5,856 bases of DNA from Pseudomonadaceae bacterium UBA5811 (GTDB lineage Bacteria > Pseudomonadota > Gammaproteobacteria > Pseudomonadales > Pseudomonadaceae). The DNA lies in assembly GCA_002417905.1 (NCBI GenBank), contig DIDB01000229.1, positions 1-5,856 of the forward strand. Reading direction: 5' to 3'. Positions 1 to 5,690 of the stretch are shown here, piece by piece. Position 1 is the stretch's first letter; each line of letters begins with the position of its first letter. The notes beneath the pieces are model-generated. The model worked only from the letters and a program-made list of their open reading frames with translations, did no database searches and was not told the DNA's origin. The position numbers and the translations under genes were made by a program.

Positions 1-1
1 C

Positions 2-667
2 GACCACGCGCTTGTCGTGATGCTGGCCTCGCTCGCCTTGCTGGCGCTAGGCATCTATGGGCCGGGCATCGCTACCGGCCTTGTGTCCGGTGCGCCCCAA
101 CTCGGCGCGGGCGCGATGGCAGGTGCTGCGGTGGGTGCAGTCGGCACAGGTGTTGCCATCGGTGCCGCCGCGACCGGCGTAGGCGGTGCCGTCGCCGCCG
201 GGGCGCGCATGGCACCCGCCGCCGCGAAGCTGGCCGGCGCTGGCGCGCGTGCAGCCACATCGGCGGCGGGCAGCGCCAAGTCGGCATTCCAGGCCGGCTC
301 CGCCGCAGCGGGCGGCGGGGCCAAGGGTGCGATGGCCGGCATGGGCAACGTCGCCAAGACCGGCGCGCAGGCCGCAGGCCGCCGTGCCGCATCGGGCGCT
401 GCCGCTGCCGGGCAGAAGGTGGCCGATTCCTTCCGCGCCGGATGGAACGGCGCAGAGGCCGGCGCTTCCGGCTCCGGCCAGTCCACCGCAGGCGAAGCCG
501 CCGACAACGCCGCCAGATCGCAGAAGCAGGAACAACCCGCCTGGGCCAAGCGGATGCACCGCCGCCAGCAGATCACCCATGCCGCAACCACCGCCGCCCA
601 CACGCTGCGCGGTGGCGACGGTGGCGGCTCCGGGCAAGGCCCGAGCCTGCGCGATTCCGATACCTGA
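2..667 (+). CDS. trbL: P-type conjugal transfer protein TrbL, C-terminal part (5' end outside window)
   Basis: TrbL is the polytopic inner-membrane subunit of P-type conjugative type IV secretion systems, the counterpart of VirB6, and helps form the DNA and protein translocation channel. The frame is open to the left edge, so only the last 221 residues are seen and the true start lies upstream. The visible part begins with one hydrophobic segment (about residues 5-27 of the fragment, rich in L, A and G, including LALLALGIYGPGIA). A long alanine/glycine-rich, low-complexity region follows (about residues 28-150). The tail is hydrophilic and contains QKQEQPAWAKRMHRRQQ, and the end is glycine-rich. 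This hydrophobic-then-Ala/Gly-then-basic architecture is usual for TrbL C-termini in Tn4371-type elements. The stop at 665-667 is 17 bases before trbF. Identity rests on composition plus the trbF-trbG-trbI neighbours. The internal GTG at 17 and ATG at 20 are not credible starts, because the coding frame continues upstream of them. Confidence 0.9.
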   Translation, partial: DHALVVMLASLALLALGIYGPGIATGLVSGAPQLGAGAMAGAAVGAVGTGVAIGAAATGVGGAVAAGARMAPAAAKLAGAGARAATSAAGSAKSAFQAGSAAAGGGAKGAMAGMGNVAKTGAQAAGRRAASGAAAAGQKVADSFRAGWNGAEAGASGSGQSTAGEAADNAARSQKQEQPAWAKRMHRRQQITHAATTAAHTLRGGDGGGSGQGPSLRDSDT

Positions 668-684
668 CCACCAAGGAGAACCCT

Positions 685-1389
685 ATGCGATTCAAGCGAC
701 CGCAGGTGCGCTACGCCGATACGCCGCAGCATGCCACCCCGTATCAAGCCGCCGCCCAGGTGTGGGACGAGCGTATCGGCTCGGCCCGCGTGCAGGCGAA
801 GAACTGGCGATTCATGGCCTTCGGCTGCCTGCTGCTGGCCTTGCTGATGGCCGGCGGCCTGGTGTGGCGTTCGGCGCAGTCCATCGTCACGCCCTACGTC
901 ATCGAGGTGGACAAGAGCGGCCAGGTGCGCGCGGTCGGCGAAGCGGCCACGCCGTACAAGCCGGCTGACGCGCAGATCGCCTACCACTTGGCGCACTTCA
1001 TCACGCTGGTTCGCTCGCTGTCCATCGACCCCATCGTGGTGCGGCAAAACTGGCTCGATGCCTACGACTACACCACCGACAAGGGCGCGGCGGTGCTCAA
1101 CGACTACGCCAGCAAGAACGACCCGTTCGCCCGCGTCGGCAAGGAGTCGGTGACGGTGCAGATCACCAGCGTCACGCGCGCCAGCGATGCGTCGTTCAAC
1201 GTGCGCTGGACGGAGCAACGGTTCGTCAACGGCGCACCGGCTGGCACCGAACGCTGGAACGCCGTGGTGTCCATCGTCCTGCAAACCCCGCGCACCGAGC
1301 AGCGCCTGCGCAAGAACCCACTCGGCATCTACGTCAACGGCCTGTCGTGGAGCCGCGAACTGGATTCGTCCGAAGGAGCCAAGCCATGA
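685..1389 (+). CDS. trbF: Conjugal transfer protein TrbF (VirB8-like)
   Basis: TrbF is a bitopic inner-membrane protein of the conjugative type IV secretion machine. It is VirB8-like and is thought to nucleate assembly of the channel through its periplasmic domain. The ATG at 685 is preceded by AAGGAG (673-678) at 6-base spacing, which fixes the start although the frame is open further upstream. The product is 234 residues, normal for the family. Residues 1-42 form a short cytoplasmic N-terminus containing the family-typical TPYQAAAQVWDERIGSARVQAKNWR. One transmembrane helix lies at about 43-61 (FMAFGCLLLALLMAGGLVW). The periplasmic domain follows, with the VirB8-type features IVTPYVIEVDKSGQV and, near the end, RTEQRLRKNPLGIYVNGLSWSREL. 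It is translationally coupled to trbG: its TGA (1387-1389) overlaps the trbG ATG (1386-1388). Family assignment is firm; its role in this particular element is inferred. Confidence 0.95.
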   Translation: MRFKRPQVRYADTPQHATPYQAAAQVWDERIGSARVQAKNWRFMAFGCLLLALLMAGGLVWRSAQSIVTPYVIEVDKSGQVRAVGEAATPYKPADAQIAYHLAHFITLVRSLSIDPIVVRQNWLDAYDYTTDKGAAVLNDYASKNDPFARVGKESVTVQITSVTRASDASFNVRWTEQRFVNGAPAGTERWNAVVSIVLQTPRTEQRLRKNPLGIYVNGLSWSRELDSSEGAKP

Positions 1390-2378
1390 ATGCACTTTTC
1401 CGTAAATCCGTTTTGCCGTTGATCCTGATGGCCCTCGCGGGCTGCGCCTCACAGGGCAAGCCGCCGCCGTCCATCTCGCTCGATGAGCCAGTGCAGGCGC
1501 AGCCGCTGCCCGAGCCGCCTAAGCCGGTAGAGGTCATCACCGTTCCCGAACCGCTGGCGCTGCCGGATCAGTTGAAACCGCTGCCGGGGACGGATGGGGC
1601 CAAACCCGTGCCGGAGCCGGCCGATGAAACCGTGCGCGTGTCGAAAGCCAATGCCGAGGCGCGCATCGCGCCCACGCGCGAGGGCTACGTCAACGCGATT
1701 CAGGTGTGGCCCTTCACGGATGGCGCGCTCTATCAGGTCTATGCCGCACCGGGGCGCGTGACCGTGGTTTCCTTGCAGCCGGGCGAGGAGCTAGTGACGG
1801 TCGCCGCCGGCGATACGGTACGGTGGATCGTAGGCGACACGTCCAGCGGCAGCGGCGACGCGCTGCGCGTGAACGTGCTGGTCAAGCCCATCCGCTCGGG
1901 CCTGAAAACCAATCTGGTCATCACCACCAGCCGCAGGACATACCTGCTGGAGTTGACCTCGACCGAGCGTGCATGGATGGCCTCGGTGTCCTGGGACTAC
2001 CCGAAAGACCGGATGCTGGCCTTGCAGCGCCAGGCGCAGGCGGCCAGCGCCGCCGCGCCGGTCGATACCGGCTTGTCGCTGGAGAAGATCCGCTTCCGCT
2101 ACGCGGTCAGCGGCAGCAATCCGCCGTGGAAGCCGCTACGCGCCTTCGATGACGGCGAGAAGGTCTATATCCAGTTCCCGCCGGGCATCGCCCAAGGCGA
2201 ACTGCCGCCGCTGTTCGTCATCGGCGCGCAGGGCGACGGGCAACTGGTGAACTACCGTTTCCGCCCGCCGTACTACATCGTGGATCGGCTGTTCGGCGCT
2301 GCCGAACTGCGCCTGGGCGGCGATGGTGGCGACGTGGTGCGGATCGAGCGCACGGATGGCGTGGCGCGGAGGAACTGA
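1386..2378 (+). CDS. trbG: Conjugal transfer protein TrbG (VirB9-like), predicted lipoprotein
   Basis: TrbG is the VirB9-like protein of the outer-membrane core complex. With TrbI it forms the periplasm-spanning ring of the conjugation channel. The ATG at 1386 has AAGGAG at 1373-1378 and overlaps the trbF stop. The product is 330 residues. Residues 1-19 form a signal peptide (two basic residues, then a hydrophobic core) ending in a clear lipobox, LAGC, with the acylated cysteine at residue 20. Residues 24-80 are a proline-rich linker. Residues about 95-200 match the VirB9 N-terminal beta domain (IQVWPFTDGALYQVYAAPG, LQPGEELV, DTVRWIVGDT). Residues about 232-320 match the C-terminal VirB9 domain, with FRYAVSG, PPWKPLRAFDDGEKVYIQFP and YRFRPPYYIVDRLF. 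The lipobox is notable because no trbH (the small lipoprotein of RP4) is found next to it, so TrbG may anchor the core to the outer membrane itself. That last point is inference. Confidence 0.95.
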   Translation: MNALFRKSVLPLILMALAGCASQGKPPPSISLDEPVQAQPLPEPPKPVEVITVPEPLALPDQLKPLPGTDGAKPVPEPADETVRVSKANAEARIAPTREGYVNAIQVWPFTDGALYQVYAAPGRVTVVSLQPGEELVTVAAGDTVRWIVGDTSSGSGDALRVNVLVKPIRSGLKTNLVITTSRRTYLLELTSTERAWMASVSWDYPKDRMLALQRQAQAASAAAPVDTGLSLEKIRFRYAVSGSNPPWKPLRAFDDGEKVYIQFPPGIAQGELPPLFVIGAQGDGQLVNYRFRPPYYIVDRLFGAAELRLGGDGGDVVRIERTDGVARRN

Positions 2379-2380
2379 CC

Positions 2381-3649
2381 ATGAGCCAGGACGACACCCC
2401 TGATCTTGCCGCGCCGCAGGCGGGCAAGGTAGCCCCGGAAGCGGTGGCGCTGCGCGCCCAGCCGCGCCCGGTCACGCGCTTGAACCGGCGCACGCTGGCC
2501 ATCCTCGCCGGCGGCCTGTCGGTCGCCGTGCTCGGCGCGCTGATGTGGTCGCTGCAACCGCAGCGGCGCAGCGCCAGCGAGCAGGCCGAGCTTTACAACG
2601 TGGATCGCGTTTCCAAGTCGGAAGGGCTGGATGGCCTGCCATCGGATTACTCGAAGCTGCCGCCCAAGGTGCCCGAGCTGGGGCCGCCGCTGCCGGGCGA
2701 TCTCGGCCCGGCCATCGTGAAGTCGCAGCAGCCGGTGACGGCCACCTACGCGGCCCCCGGCCACGACCCGAATGACGGACTGCGCAAGGAGGCCGAAGCC
2801 GCGGCGGGTTCCTCGGTGTTCTTCCGCTCCGGTTCGCAGAGGGCCGCGCCAGTGGCGCAGACGCAGGCCGCCGCCGCGCCGGGCTTCGCCGCCAATGCGG
2901 CGTTCGACCCGTCGGCGGCCGGGCCTGCCTCGACGGCGGCCCAGCCTGCCGACCCGACCGCCGTGCAGAACCGGCAAGACCAGAAAGAGGCGTTCCAGAA
3001 AGCCGGAACCACGGAAACCCGTAATTCCGGCAATCTGACCCTGCCGGCTTCGCCGTATCAGGTCATGGCCGGAACGGTGGTTGCCGGGGCGCTGGTGACA
3101 GGCATCAAGTCGGACTTGCCGGGCGACGTGATCGCCACGGTGACGGAGCCGGTCTATGACACGGCTACCGGCAAGTTCCTGCTGATCCCGCAGGGTTCGC
3201 GCATCCTCGGCCGCTACAACAGCCAGGTCGCCTATGGGCAGAGCCGCGTGCAGGTGGTGTGGAACCGGATCATCCTGCCGGATACGTCTTCGCTCACGCT
3301 CGACAACCTGGCCGGCACCGACCCGGCCGGCTATGCCGGGCTGGAGGACGATGTGGACTACCACTGGGGCCGCATCTTTGCCGGTGCGGCGCTGACTACG
3401 CTGCTGGGCGTCGGTGCCGAGCTGGCCGCACCGGAGAACCGGCAGGACGGTGATCGCATCATCATCGCCGGCCGCGACAGCGCGCAGGACAGCATCAATC
3501 AGGTCGGCCAGGAGATGACCCGGCGCAACATGAATATCCAGCCCACCTTGACCGAGCGCCCCGGCTTGCCGGTTCGCATCATCGTCAACCGCGATCTGGT
3601 GCTGCGGCCGTACCAGCCCTTGTTCTTCAACCGGGGGACTTCACGATGA
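2381..3649 (+). CDS. trbI: Conjugal transfer protein TrbI (VirB10-like)
   Basis: TrbI is the VirB10-like scaffold. It is anchored in the inner membrane, crosses the periplasm and forms the inner ring of the outer-membrane complex, linking energy at the inner membrane to channel opening. The ATG at 2381 follows GGAGGAA (2368-2374) and starts 2 bases after the trbG stop. The product is 422 residues, typical of TrbI. Residues 1-38 are a cytoplasmic tail, and one transmembrane helix lies at about 39-58 (LAILAGGLSVAVLGALMWSL). Residues about 60-215 are a proline-, alanine- and glutamine-rich periplasmic linker. The conserved VirB10 beta-barrel domain starts near residue 224 (SPYQVMAGTVVAGALVTGI) and includes LPGDVIATVTEPVYD, LLIPQGSRILGRY, VQVVWNRIILPD and the antenna-type hydrophobic segment WGRIFAGAALTTLLGVGAEL. 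It ends in PVRIIVNRDLVLRPY. The domain looks complete. Its stop overlaps the next gene by 4 bases. Confidence 0.96.
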   Translation: MSQDDTPDLAAPQAGKVAPEAVALRAQPRPVTRLNRRTLAILAGGLSVAVLGALMWSLQPQRRSASEQAELYNVDRVSKSEGLDGLPSDYSKLPPKVPELGPPLPGDLGPAIVKSQQPVTATYAAPGHDPNDGLRKEAEAAAGSSVFFRSGSQRAAPVAQTQAAAAPGFAANAAFDPSAAGPASTAAQPADPTAVQNRQDQKEAFQKAGTTETRNSGNLTLPASPYQVMAGTVVAGALVTGIKSDLPGDVIATVTEPVYDTATGKFLLIPQGSRILGRYNSQVAYGQSRVQVVWNRIILPDTSSLTLDNLAGTDPAGYAGLEDDVDYHWGRIFAGAALTTLLGVGAELAAPENRQDGDRIIIAGRDSAQDSINQVGQEMTRRNMNIQPTLTERPGLPVRIIVNRDLVLRPYQPLFFNRGTSR

Positions 3650-3891
3650 GCACGACCAAGAAGCTGCGGCTCGGGCCGCTGCCGAAGACTGAAAGCACCA
3701 AGCTGACTTTCGCTTGCCCGACCAGCCTGAAAGCCGACCTCGACCGCTACGCCGCGCTGCACGCGCAGGCGTATGGAGAGGCGGTCGATGCGGCGACCCT
3801 GATCCCGCACATGCTGGAGGCGTTCATGGCTGGGGATCGGGGATTCAGGAAGGGCGGAACGGGCAAGGCCGCGCCACCGAAACCAAGCTGA
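3646..3891 (+). CDS. Small DUF2274-family protein at the end of the trb operon
   Basis: This is an 81-residue soluble protein of unknown function. Its ATG overlaps the trbI stop (ATGA at 3646-3649), so it is probably translated by coupling; the upstream GGGGGA (3633-3638) is only a fair ribosome site. The sequence KLTFACPTSLKADLDRYAALHAQAYGEAVDAATLIPHMLEAFMAGDRGFRK (residues 19-69) has the layout of DUF2274 proteins: a short basic N-terminus, a beta strand, then two helices ending in F-M-x-x-D-R-x-F. That strand-helix-helix pattern resembles a ribbon-helix-helix DNA-binding fold, so a regulatory role in the transfer operon or relaxosome is plausible but not shown. DUF2274 genes are known as the usual last gene of Tn4371-type trb operons. 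The tail (residues 70-81, GTGKAAPPKPS) is unstructured. Family call by remembered pattern; no function is claimed. Confidence 0.8.
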   Translation: MSTTKKLRLGPLPKTESTKLTFACPTSLKADLDRYAALHAQAYGEAVDAATLIPHMLEAFMAGDRGFRKGGTGKAAPPKPS

Positions 3892-3922
3892 TGATGCCGG
3901 TTTCCACTGGCGGCCATCCCTC

Positions 3923-3956
3923 GAACGCGCAGCCCAAGGCTGCGCGTTCTTCGTTC
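3923..3956 (+). terminator. Probable rho-independent terminator of the trb operon
   Basis: A perfect 12-bp inverted repeat (GAACGCGCAGCC at 3923-3934, GGCTGCGCGTTC at 3938-3949) encloses a 3-base loop (CAA). It is followed by a T-rich but interrupted run (TTCGTTCT, from 3950). It lies 31 bases after the last trb-operon stop codon. The stem is very GC-rich and stable; the T tract is imperfect, so it could also act as an RNA-stabilising 3' hairpin. Confidence 0.7.
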
Positions 3957-4080
3957 TGGAGGATGGTGGCGGATTGGGCTATGATGATTGAACGTGGCCG
4001 CCGTCTGCTGGCAATCGTCCCCGATGCAGCACGCTCCGGCTTTCTACCGCGACGCTCTTATGTGGCTCCCAGCCCGCAAC

Positions 4081-4101
4081 GCCGCTGCCTCGCAAAGCGG
4101 C
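4081..4101 (+). other. Small hairpin (6-bp stem)
   Basis: GCCGCT (4081-4086) pairs with AGCGGC (4096-4101) around a 9-base loop. No T tract follows, so it does not look like a terminator. It could be a protein-binding inverted repeat near the element end, a structured RNA piece, or chance in GC-rich DNA. Confidence 0.3.
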
Positions 4102-4128
4102 CCGAAGTAGAGCTAAACCCGCGCCCCA

Positions 4129-4134
4129 TATAGA
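4129..4134 (+). promoter_or_regulatory. Possible -10 element of a promoter for the antirepressor leader
   Basis: TATAGA matches TATAAT at four of six positions and lies in the least GC-rich stretch upstream of the gene at 4337. No good -35 hexamer is present at 16-18 bases, so this would be a weak or activator-dependent promoter. A transcript starting here would carry a leader of about 200 bases with all three hairpins at 4160-4333. Confidence 0.2.
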
Positions 4135-4151
4135 CTTACGGCCATCAAGCC

Positions 4152-4159
4152 ATTTTCAT
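4152..4159 (+). other. Candidate attachment-site core at the element's right end
   Basis: ATTTTCAT differs at one base from TTTTTCAT, the 8-bp core I recall for Tn4371-family ICE integration. It lies about 260 bases beyond the DUF2274 stop, where the right end of such an element is expected, and the sequence beyond it is phage-like rather than conjugation-related. An 8-mer with one mismatch is weak evidence alone; the matching repeat at the other end is outside the window. Confidence 0.2.
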
Positions 4160-4185
4160 CCTGTGCTTGACACAGGCACTTTTTT
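4160..4185 (+). terminator. Hairpin plus six-T tract in the leader (possible attenuator)
   Basis: CCTGTG (4160-4165) pairs with CACAGG (4171-4176) around CTTGA; CAC and then six T (4180-4185) follow. An alternative pairing, GTGC (4163-4166) with GCAC (4176-4179), places the T tract directly after the stem. Either form resembles a short intrinsic terminator. It lies 152 bases before the antirepressor start, so transcripts from upstream could stop here. It could be a leader attenuator or simply the end of read-through transcription from the left. Confidence 0.45.
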
Positions 4186-4227
4186 GCGTCCATTGCATGG
4201 CAGTACCCGTTATGGGCGGGGCCGTGT

Positions 4228-4247
4228 GGGCACTCGAAAGAGTGGCC
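4228..4247 (+). promoter_or_regulatory. GNRA-tetraloop hairpin in the antirepressor leader
   Basis: CACTC (4231-4235) and GAGTG (4240-4244) close a GAAA tetraloop. After a G-G mismatch the stem extends with GG (4228-4229) and CC (4246-4247). GAAA is a stable GNRA loop often used in structured RNAs. A competing pairing (CCGG at 4246-4249 with CCGG at 4259-4262) overlaps its 3' side, which would allow two alternative folds. This is structural reading only; no RNA family is recognised. Confidence 0.4.
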
Positions 4248-4309
4248 GGATCCAAGACCCGGTAGGCCAACCTGCACGATCCCGCTCACCCAATTGGCCT
4301 TGGGCTCGG

Positions 4310-4333
4310 GAATCTCAAATGTCTTGGAGATTC
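4310..4333 (+). promoter_or_regulatory. Hairpin sequestering the antirepressor ribosome binding site
   Basis: GAATCTC (4310-4316) pairs perfectly with GAGATTC (4327-4333) around a 10-base loop. The Shine-Dalgarno GGAG (4326-4329) lies almost entirely in the 3' arm, 7 bases before the ATG at 4337. Folding would hide the ribosome site, so translation should need melting of the stem, a partner RNA, or coupling to translation of a leader frame. The pairing is seen directly; the regulatory effect is inferred. Confidence 0.55.
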
Positions 4334-4336
4334 ACC

Positions 4337-5590
4337 ATGCAAATGTCTATCGTCGTTCCGTTTCGCCAGTCCGAACTGCTTCTGGTCAATCATGACGGGC
4401 AGCCCTTTGTGCCCATGCGCCCTGTTGTACAAGGCATGGGGCTGGACTGGAAAAGCCAGCATGTCAAATTAACCACGGGCCGGCTTGCTCCAGTTATGGT
4501 GGAAATCACCACGACTGGATCCGATGGCAAGCAATACCAGATGACCTGCCTGCCGCTTCGCAAGCTGCCCGGCTGGCTGATGTCGATTCACCCGAACAAG
4601 GTCAAACCCGAGCTGCGGGAGAATATTCTGGCCTACCAGAACGAATGTGATGACGTGCTCTGGGCCTACTGGAACGACGGCGAAGCCCTCAACCCGCGCA
4701 CCACCAGCCCGGCCCCGGAGGCGGGCGGGGCGGTGCAGTGTATTACCCTGCACTATGCTGACCGGCATTTCCGGGTGCAGGTGGAGGGGGTGCAGTGCTG
4801 GTTCTGTGCCGCCGATCTGGCCCGGGTGCTGGGAATGCACGCCGCGCCCGGTGTGGTCCGCCATCTGCAGCCGGGCGAGCATGGCCACCGGCTGTTCGGC
4901 AAACAGCGGCTGATCATGGTCAGCCAGGCCGGGCTGGAGCGGGCCTTGACCTGTGCCCGGCACGAGCGGGCCGAACCGTTCCGCCACTGGCTGGCCGAAA
5001 GGCTGCGCCAGGTTGTTGCGCCGTTGCCGTTGCAGCCGGTCCAGCCCGCCGCCTTGCCCGTGCCGCTGTCCCGCGAGCAGCAGGCCGCGCTGCGCACCCT
5101 GATCAACTGCCGGCTGGACGCTTTGCCCGAAGCACAGCGCACCCGGGCGGCCAGCACCTGCTGGCTGGCCCTGAAATCGGCATTCGGCTGCACCTACAAA
5201 AAGATCCCCCAGGGCCAGTTTACCGAGGCGGTCAGCCTGGTGGCGCAACTGCCTCTGGAAGGCGAGCTGCTGGAGAGCGCGCCGGGCGAACCCCCGGTGC
5301 TTTCTCTGGACCGCTACGAAACCGAGCACCTCTACCTGTTCATGTCCCACTACGCCAGCCTGTTCCAGCACTACAACGCCATGCTGGCCGGCGCCCGGGC
5401 GCTGGGTTCGCCGGTCCTGATGGAGTTTTTCGACCGCCTCTGGGAGGCCCACGGTTCGTTCAGCGTGCTCGACAAGCATCGGGCCACGCTGTACGGCTGC
5501 TACCGGCAGGCACTGGAGAAAACCGGCAAACCGCTCTGGGAGCAGAACGGCGGCTACGCCCAGCACCTGGGCGACGCGCCGCTGCGTTAA
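4337..5590 (+). CDS. Phage antirepressor-type protein (P22_AR_N + BRO-N-like domains)
   Basis: The product is 417 residues. Residues about 3-119 match the phage P22 antirepressor N-terminal domain (SIVVPFRQSELLLVNHDGQPFVPMRPVVQGMGLDW, LPLRKLPGWLMSI, VKPELRENILAYQNECDDVLWAYWNDG). Residues about 133-228 resemble a BRO-N DNA-binding domain (FRVQVEGVQCWFCAADLARVLGM, GEHGHRLFGKQRLIMVSQAGLERALTCAR, FRHWLAERL). Residues 244-310 form a charged region of a type seen after such domains in phage proteins (LSREQQAALRTLI, FGCTYKKIPQGQFTEAVSLVAQLPLEGELL). The final 100 residues are not recognised. Antirepressors of this class bind or displace prophage repressors to start lytic genes; the target here is unknown. 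I chose ATG 4337 for its GGAG at 4326-4329; ATG 4343 is also possible. The frame stays open upstream to GTG 4163, but that part lies in the structured leader. No repressor, integrase or other phage gene is in view, so it may be a prophage remnant or an accessory regulator. Confidence 0.85.
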   Translation: MQMSIVVPFRQSELLLVNHDGQPFVPMRPVVQGMGLDWKSQHVKLTTGRLAPVMVEITTTGSDGKQYQMTCLPLRKLPGWLMSIHPNKVKPELRENILAYQNECDDVLWAYWNDGEALNPRTTSPAPEAGGAVQCITLHYADRHFRVQVEGVQCWFCAADLARVLGMHAAPGVVRHLQPGEHGHRLFGKQRLIMVSQAGLERALTCARHERAEPFRHWLAERLRQVVAPLPLQPVQPAALPVPLSREQQAALRTLINCRLDALPEAQRTRAASTCWLALKSAFGCTYKKIPQGQFTEAVSLVAQLPLEGELLESAPGEPPVLSLDRYETEHLYLFMSHYASLFQHYNAMLAGARALGSPVLMEFFDRLWEAHGSFSVLDKHRATLYGCYRQALEKTGKPLWEQNGGYAQHLGDAPLR

Positions 5591-5597
5591 GGGGCGG

Positions 5598-5628
5598 GTT
5601 GCGGAAACCGGGTCTGATGTTGCGGAAA
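5598..5628 (+). repeat. Two 10-bp direct repeats, 21-bp period
   Basis: GTTGCGGAAA occurs at 5598-5607 and again at 5619-5628, exactly two helical turns apart. The repeats lie between the antirepressor stop and the terminator beside tRNA-Cys. Same-face spaced repeats next to a tRNA 3' end resemble integrase or excisionase arm-binding sites, but they could also be an operator. Function is inferred from position only. Confidence 0.5.
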
Positions 5629-5652
5629 TGATGCTGTTTGCAGTGGCATGAA

Positions 5653-5690
5653 AAAAGCCCCGAAAGCGATGCGCTCCGGGGCTTTTATTT
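5653..5690. terminator. Bidirectional rho-independent terminator
   Basis: AAAAGCCCCG (5653-5662) pairs with CGGGGCTTTT (5677-5686). An upper stem AGCG/CGCT (5665-5668 and 5672-5675) closes an ATG loop. T runs follow on both strands: TTTTATTT on + and six T on -. On + it would end the antirepressor transcript 63 bases after its stop. On - it sits directly after tRNA-Cys and would end the tRNA transcript. Confidence 0.88.

Larger units (their letters stand above)
3892..4128. other. Intergenic stretch after the trb operon, no convincing gene
   Basis: Apart from the operon-end hairpin (3923-3949) and a hairpin at 4081-4101, nothing here is convincing. A + strand frame running through it (to 4133) begins inside the preceding gene, has no ribosome site and has no recognisable family, so it is taken as non-coding. 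TATGAT at 3980-3985 is a fair -10 hexamer, but no -35 sits at normal distance. If the mobile element ends near 4152-4159, this is its non-coding right end. Confidence 0.5.

Noticed and set aside
55..1452. Long antisense open frame (465 codons) across trbL, trbF and the start of trbG
   Set aside because: It spans three genes with clear protein families on the + strand and its composition is that of a GC-rich shadow; no ribosome site or domain was seen.
2273..3364. Antisense open frame (363 codons) opposite trbI
   Set aside because: Arg/Gly/His-rich shadow of a well-conserved VirB10-like gene, with no recognisable domain.
3714..4133. + strand open frame overlapping the DUF2274 gene and the intergenic region
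   Set aside because: No ribosome site; it reads through the operon-end hairpin and has no family-like features. The overlapping DUF2274 frame is the recognisable one.
4167..4195. Promoter with exact -35 TTGACA at 4167-4172
   Set aside because: No acceptable -10 hexamer lies 16-18 bases downstream, and the hexamer is part of the hairpin loop and arm.
3931..4306. 10-base complementarity between 3931-3940 and 4297-4306
   Set aside because: One arm is already explained by the perfect terminator stem, and a match of this length is not remarkable in GC-rich DNA.
4163..4336. N-terminal extension of the antirepressor from GTG 4163
   Set aside because: The P22_AR_N domain starts right after ATG 4337, which has a well-placed GGAG; the upstream part is a structured leader and GTG 4163 lies inside a hairpin without a ribosome site.
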